Shown here: positions 59,901-64,000 of the stretch, piece after piece
Layout of the letters: every line of letters begins with the position of its first letter
Numbering within the stretch: position 1 is the first letter of the stretch
Origin: Mya arenaria
Taxonomy: Eukaryota; Mollusca; Bivalvia; Myida; Myidae
Assembly: GCF_026914265.1 (NCBI RefSeq)
Contig: NC_069133.1
Location: forward strand, 28,675,772-28,739,771
Direction: 5' to 3'
DNA: 64,000 bases
Notes under the pieces: model-generated
Told to the model about the DNA's origin: nothing
Database searches by the model: none
Seen by the model: only the letters and a program-made list of their open reading frames with translations
Translations under genes and position numbers: made by a program

Positions 59901-62800
59901 GTTCTCTACGTTGTTAATCTGTGTATTTTTTTTTGCTTAAACCACTTTCTCCAAACCATGGTGGCAGATATATTTCTTTTTTTTTTTTCGTTTTTTTTCG
60001 GACAGAAAGTACACCACGCGAAAATACGAAAAAGTAGCGGATGTCCCTTAAGTGCGCGCACACGATTGTATATTCAAAAACACATGTACATTCTTGAATT
60101 TACAATGGGGGGAAAAGCTTTAAAATTGTCATCTTTGCGCCCTTTCGATGCGGCGTCAAGCGTACGACGACTAGCCACCACATAATTATATCATTAATCA
60201 CCCTGAAGGCTGAAATTGGTAACTGAAAAGGCGAAAACACGAACGTCAAGATTGAGCTGTTATTACAGGTACCTAGATTTTATCAATCTGATGTCGTACG
60301 ATTTGCACGGTGGCTGGGAGGATGTGACGGGCCACAACAGCCCGCTGTACAGCCATTCGGGGGAGGAGGGCGATGACACCTACCTTAACATGGTAATACT
60401 CGTACGCGTAGGCCTTGGAAATGTCATGTTTAATCAACATTCTTCTTGAGGTACAGACGCCTAAAGCGTCATTTAAAAAAAAGTAACTAAAGGAAGAACT
60501 TACATCAACAGACGTAAGGCCTGACAACTTCAAAACACCACAAGCTTGATATATTTTATCGATTAGAAGATAAGAAAGAAGTAACAACTATTATATATTA
60601 TAGTATGTATATATTATAGTATGTATTTTGGGCCGGAGGCCTTTATGTACTGAATAAAGTTGAGTTGAGTTGAGTTGAGTTGAGTTATTGTTAAGCAGTA
60701 AATTCGAAACATTTAAAAGAAATTATGTTCAACGCATATGTTTTACATTGTGTACTTCAATACCAATACCCTTAGACCTCCCATGCTATAAATACCTTTC
60801 TTCTAAGTATGGCTTGTTCCCTGTATTAGGACTGGGCCGCCAACTACTGGGTGAGCCAGGGCTGCCCAAAGGAGAAACTCATAGTCGGCCTCGCCACCTA
60901 TGGACGCTCCTTCCAGCTGACGAACGCAGTAGACTGGGAAATGGGGGCGCCGGCTAAGGGAGCAGGACCTCAGGGGCGGTTCACTAGGGAGGGCGGCTTC
61001 CTCGCTTACTTTGAGGTAAATTAAGCATGTGAGAGAACAAATTTCAATTGAAAATAATAAAAATAAACAACAACAACAACAACAATAATAATAATAATAA
61101 TAATAATGATAATAAATGTACTACTGCTATGACTACTACTACTACTACTACTACTACTGCTACTGCTACTGCTACTGCTACTGCTACTGCTACGGCTACT
61201 GCTACTGCTACTGCTACTACTACTACTACTAATAATAATAGTAATAATAATCCCATGCACTCGCCCGCTTCTTAAAACAAAAATGAATAATTACTGTTTC
61301 AAATAACATTTAAGAACTTAATAATGTGTATTAAGTTTTGAAATTATTTCAATGTTTTATTCAAAAGAAGAGAATTTATACTTTCATATTGCATGCTAAC
61401 TGGACATCTCTAAGTTAATTCAGGACTATTTAGCTACCTGACAACATGTACCGTGCTGATGCCCGCTTCATTGCAGCATCTTAGATGTACATGTAACTTC
61501 AAAAATCTTAAATCGGTATAAACGTCACAATATAGTATGTTTCGTACGTAAACAATAGTTTAATATAACAGCAAAAAATCTACTTCACACTTGTAGGTGT
61601 GCGCGATGTTGGAGGCGGGCGCCACACGGCGATGGGAAGAGGAACAACGCGTCCCTTACCTAACACTCGGGGACGTCTGGGTCGGCTATGATGACAGGCA
61701 GAGCTTTATAGAGAAGGTAAACTGTCTACGCCTATTGACGATGGGTCTATTTGGACGACCTCCTGCCTCATAGACAGTGTCACTTTGCTTATATTGCATG
61801 CGCTTTCGCTTTCGCCTTTTTACCCCGAGTACACCAAACTGAAGACGAAAAAGCGCGAAATAGGGAGCGAAAATTTGTCGACTGGTGGTGGATATACATT
61901 TGTAAACACGACTAAATATCTAATACTGCAAAGGAAAAATGACAGAAGCAATTTTCGGGTTTCAGCATACCACCGTGCAAACATTTACAGCGTGAAAACC
62001 CACCACACGTATTAGCAAAATTCATAACATATAAGTCAATTTAATAAAACATGAATAATAAAACACGTTTCACCTTTGGTCTGATATATATCTATGATTT
62101 TATGCTAATCTGACTAATGCACTCCATAATGCGCGAAAAGTATTATATTGAGGATGTGTTTATGCTAAAAAGTTATCTTTAACATTTTATTCCTAACCGT
62201 TTTAACAGCTTGAGTATATCCGTGACAATGATTTTGGCGGAGCTATGATTTGGAACATTGACCTGGACGACTGGAATTCCATCTGCGCGTCTTCCGGTGG
62301 CCCTTACCCATTAATGCGCCTCATGGAGCCCGTCCTTGGAGGATACACACCGCCGGACACCACCGCCGCCCCCACATCGACTACACTGGAGCCGGGTAGC
62401 AGCACAACACAGGAAGTGACAGAAACAACAACAAAAGCCCCAACAGGCCCTCCATCATCTGGTAAACACGCGTATTTTTTTTAATAATTTGTAAACATTC
62501 CATCAAACGTCTATACTTATTTATAAATGTTCAATTAAATACATATAGTCATAAGTTGCAAATGCCGGTTGTAGCTTGATTTTTAATAATTTACTTACTG
62601 TTTCATTAATAATCTACTGAATTGTTTCTTTAAACAGATTGTTCTGGCCTGCCCGAGGGCACCTACTTTCCAGACCCAAGCGACTGCAGAAACTACTTCC
62701 GGTGCTCACAGGGACGTCCGGTCCGTAGCACGTGCGTTGAGTCGCTTCGCTGGAACCAGGGTCGTCTATACTGCGACTGGCCGGCAAACGTCGACTGCAG
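56903..62800 (+). CDS. Secreted GH18 chitinase with CBM14 domain (nine coding exons; 3' end possibly beyond)
   Basis: Hydrolyses chitin outside the cell. Coding exons: 56903-56957, 57422-57590, 58652-58904, 59721-59830, 60269-60392, 60830-61015, 61597-61716, 62209-62461 and 62638-62800; all GT-AG, all in phase, 477 residues so far. Residues 1-17 ([17 protein letters not shown]) form a signal peptide. The GH18 barrel starts at [14 protein letters not shown] and has LLAIGGWN, the catalytic motif [11 protein letters not shown] (Asp132, Asp135, Asp137, acid Glu139), MSYDLHGGW and [13 protein letters not shown] Thr/Pro-rich linker spans about 386-421. The CBM14 domain (424-477) has all six cysteines ([17 protein letters not shown], then CSQG, CVES, CDW, DCR). 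All key residues are present, so it should be active. The last donor (CAG/gttagc) requires another exon; a candidate acceptor is at 63781, giving R-LIRFT then TGA. A digestive, immune or shell/cuticle role cannot be told apart. Confidence 0.95.
57637..57900 (+). mobile_element. tRNA-headed SINE in chitinase intron 2
   Basis: gtggccaaatggttaatcgc then atcggacactttatcagtgg and ttctgtggttcgaaattcac resemble a class-II (Leu/Ser) tRNA gene with A and B boxes. A body follows (tcgatgataagtactgggcc). The right end was not fixed. Confidence 0.5.
59285..59345 (-). mobile_element. tRNA-like SINE head in chitinase intron 3
   Basis: On the minus strand, ttaaccaagaggttgtgggt then tcgatccccgcacta resembles the T-arm/B-box region of a tRNA. 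The rest is too diverged to fold, so it is read as a SINE relic. Confidence 0.4.
60600..60690 (+). repeat. (GTTGA)n retroposon tail in chitinase intron 5
   Basis: gggccggaggcctttatgta then ctgaataaagttgagttgag with about six GTTGA units. The AATAAA plus GTTGA arrangement matches the tract at 49.28 kb. Confidence 0.6.
61066..61252. repeat. AAC/AAT/CTA/CTG trinucleotide microsatellite in chitinase intron 6
   Basis: (aac)n, then (aat)n, then (act)n and (gctact)n, then (act)n and (aat)n. The block is nearly symmetric around the centre, and frames on both strands are artefacts. Confidence 0.95.
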
Positions 62801-64000
62801 GTTAGCATATACCTGTCCTTGATAATATAGAACACACCAGTTATGTACAAGACGAATGTTGATGTTAGGCATAAAAGACGCGGCTGAATGGGTTTTATTG
62901 AATATTAATACATATCTGTTGATGTTCATGAAACATTCTGATTAAGTTTCATGAATATTAGACCAAACATAATATGCAACCAGAGCCATAGCGGTACATT
63001 GCATGCCATTGTATGGAGAAAACAAAGTTTGCCCTTGGTGAAAATGTCCTAAAACACCTCTTACCATAGTGAGTTTTCGCGTTTTCTTTCCCCGCAAAAA
63101 GATGGAGGAGGATGCTGAATCGTTGTGTCACGTGAAAAATATCGATACCCAATTGACTCAATAAAGTCATGTGACAATATATACAATTGTTAACATTCCG
63201 AATAAACACGGACATAGCCGAACTATGACGGTTTAATTAACTTTATAGATCGCAGTTAATCGGTTGTATCCGGCATATGTAAATTATTTAGACTGGTACC
63301 TTGCATTATTACCGATAAAATTATTGGTGTCGGGTCGATTCGGCCGAGATATCATTTCGGCCTGATCCTTTTCGGCCTACTTTTATTCATTAAGGTTTGT
63401 TTTAAATCGTGTGAATTACGCTTTGAACTTTCATTTTATATCAGTTAAATTTAAATTGTGTTAATTTCGTTATTGCGACTTATATTTGTTAGTAAAATCG
63501 TGTGAATTAAGCCTTGTACTTCCATTTTATATCACTTAAATTTAAAATAGTCAATTAATGTCGTGTTCAGGCACTTATATTTGTTATCAAATGCGTAATT
63601 TAAACTATTATTCACAATATGCCCGTAAATTCTCACATGCTTATTTACTACCACAGCGTGTATATAAATCGTTTTCACAGAAAGTAAATTTCTAAAATAA
63701 CGAACTCGTATGACCGGCGACCAGTCAATACAAAAACACAGAGAATAACTTTTTTTTTTAATTTCCTGTTTTAAACATTAGGCTTATTCGTTTTACATGA
63801 CGTTTTGGAAGTTTTACGCGCATCAAAACGGTTATTGACTACAAATTTTAAGTAAAGTTGAATAAGAGTTGATATCATTAACATATCTTCTTTTTTTCAT
63901 AATTAAAATTTATCCGTATACACTTCCCCAACATATATCCCTATAGACGAGTCCAGGCCGCATCTAATGAAGTATAAATAAAACTAAAATGCTGACTGCG
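62801..64000 (+). other. Chitinase 3' intron/flank
   Basis: AT-rich. A pyrimidine-rich acceptor (aatttcctgttttaaacattag) ends at 63781 and would add five residues and a TGA, with AATAAA-type sequence near 63973. It may be the last exon, or the gene may continue past the edge. Confidence 0.35.

Overview
This is a eukaryotic, non-microbial window: AT-rich, intron-bearing and very repeat-rich. It most likely comes from a bivalve or other marine mollusc. The reasons are a pearl-like element (about 150 bp core repeats, a GACC-type tetranucleotide tail and a short right flank), several tRNA-headed SINE relics, a Penelope-type GIY-YIG remnant and a secreted GH18+CBM14 chitinase. The species cannot be named from the sequence alone.

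Layout. 1-1.94 kb: 65-bp satellite (array A), open at the left edge. 2.1-3.0 kb: small hAT-like element. 4.2-7.7 kb: GAT/GGT microsatellite and a related 48-bp minisatellite. 10.1-11.4 kb: pearl-like element. 13.9-14.95 kb: 207-bp tandem array. 18.85-19.70 kb: the 3' end of a minus-strand gene, with a 24-bp microexon, a stop and a poly(A) signal. 20.65-22.46 kb: a broken THAP + DDE transposase. 24.1-26.1 kb: inverted dispersed repeat. 28.8-40.0 kb: six phase-compatible exons of an unrecognised minus-strand gene (cysteine-rich segment, DDGPF repeats, Q/P-rich segment). One of its introns holds a 6-kb satellite (array B). 40.38-43.57 kb: a 3.19-kb element with 450-bp terminal inverted repeats, a CACGGTG terminus, a 5-bp target-site duplication and a two-exon C2H2 zinc-finger gene. 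47.0-49.2 kb: 54-bp minisatellite. 52.9-55.3 kb: 65-bp satellite (array C). 55.4-56.05 kb: Penelope-like 3' fragment. 56.6 kb to the right edge: plus-strand chitinase.

The best-supported gene is the chitinase: nine coding exons, all joining in phase, with signal peptide, intact DGLDLDWE catalytic motif, Thr-rich linker and six-cysteine chitin-binding domain. The two minus-strand exon sets (19.7-18.95 kb and 40.0-28.8 kb) may belong to one long gene, but no linking exons were found. Most long open frames here are by-products of tandem repeats and are not genes.

The strongest candidate for something undescribed is the 40.38-43.57 kb element. Its ends resemble the CAC-type termini and 5-bp duplications of the Transib/ProtoRAG/RAG group, yet its cargo is a zinc-finger gene and no transposase was seen. 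No database search or alignment program was run; exon models come from reading frames and splice consensus by eye.
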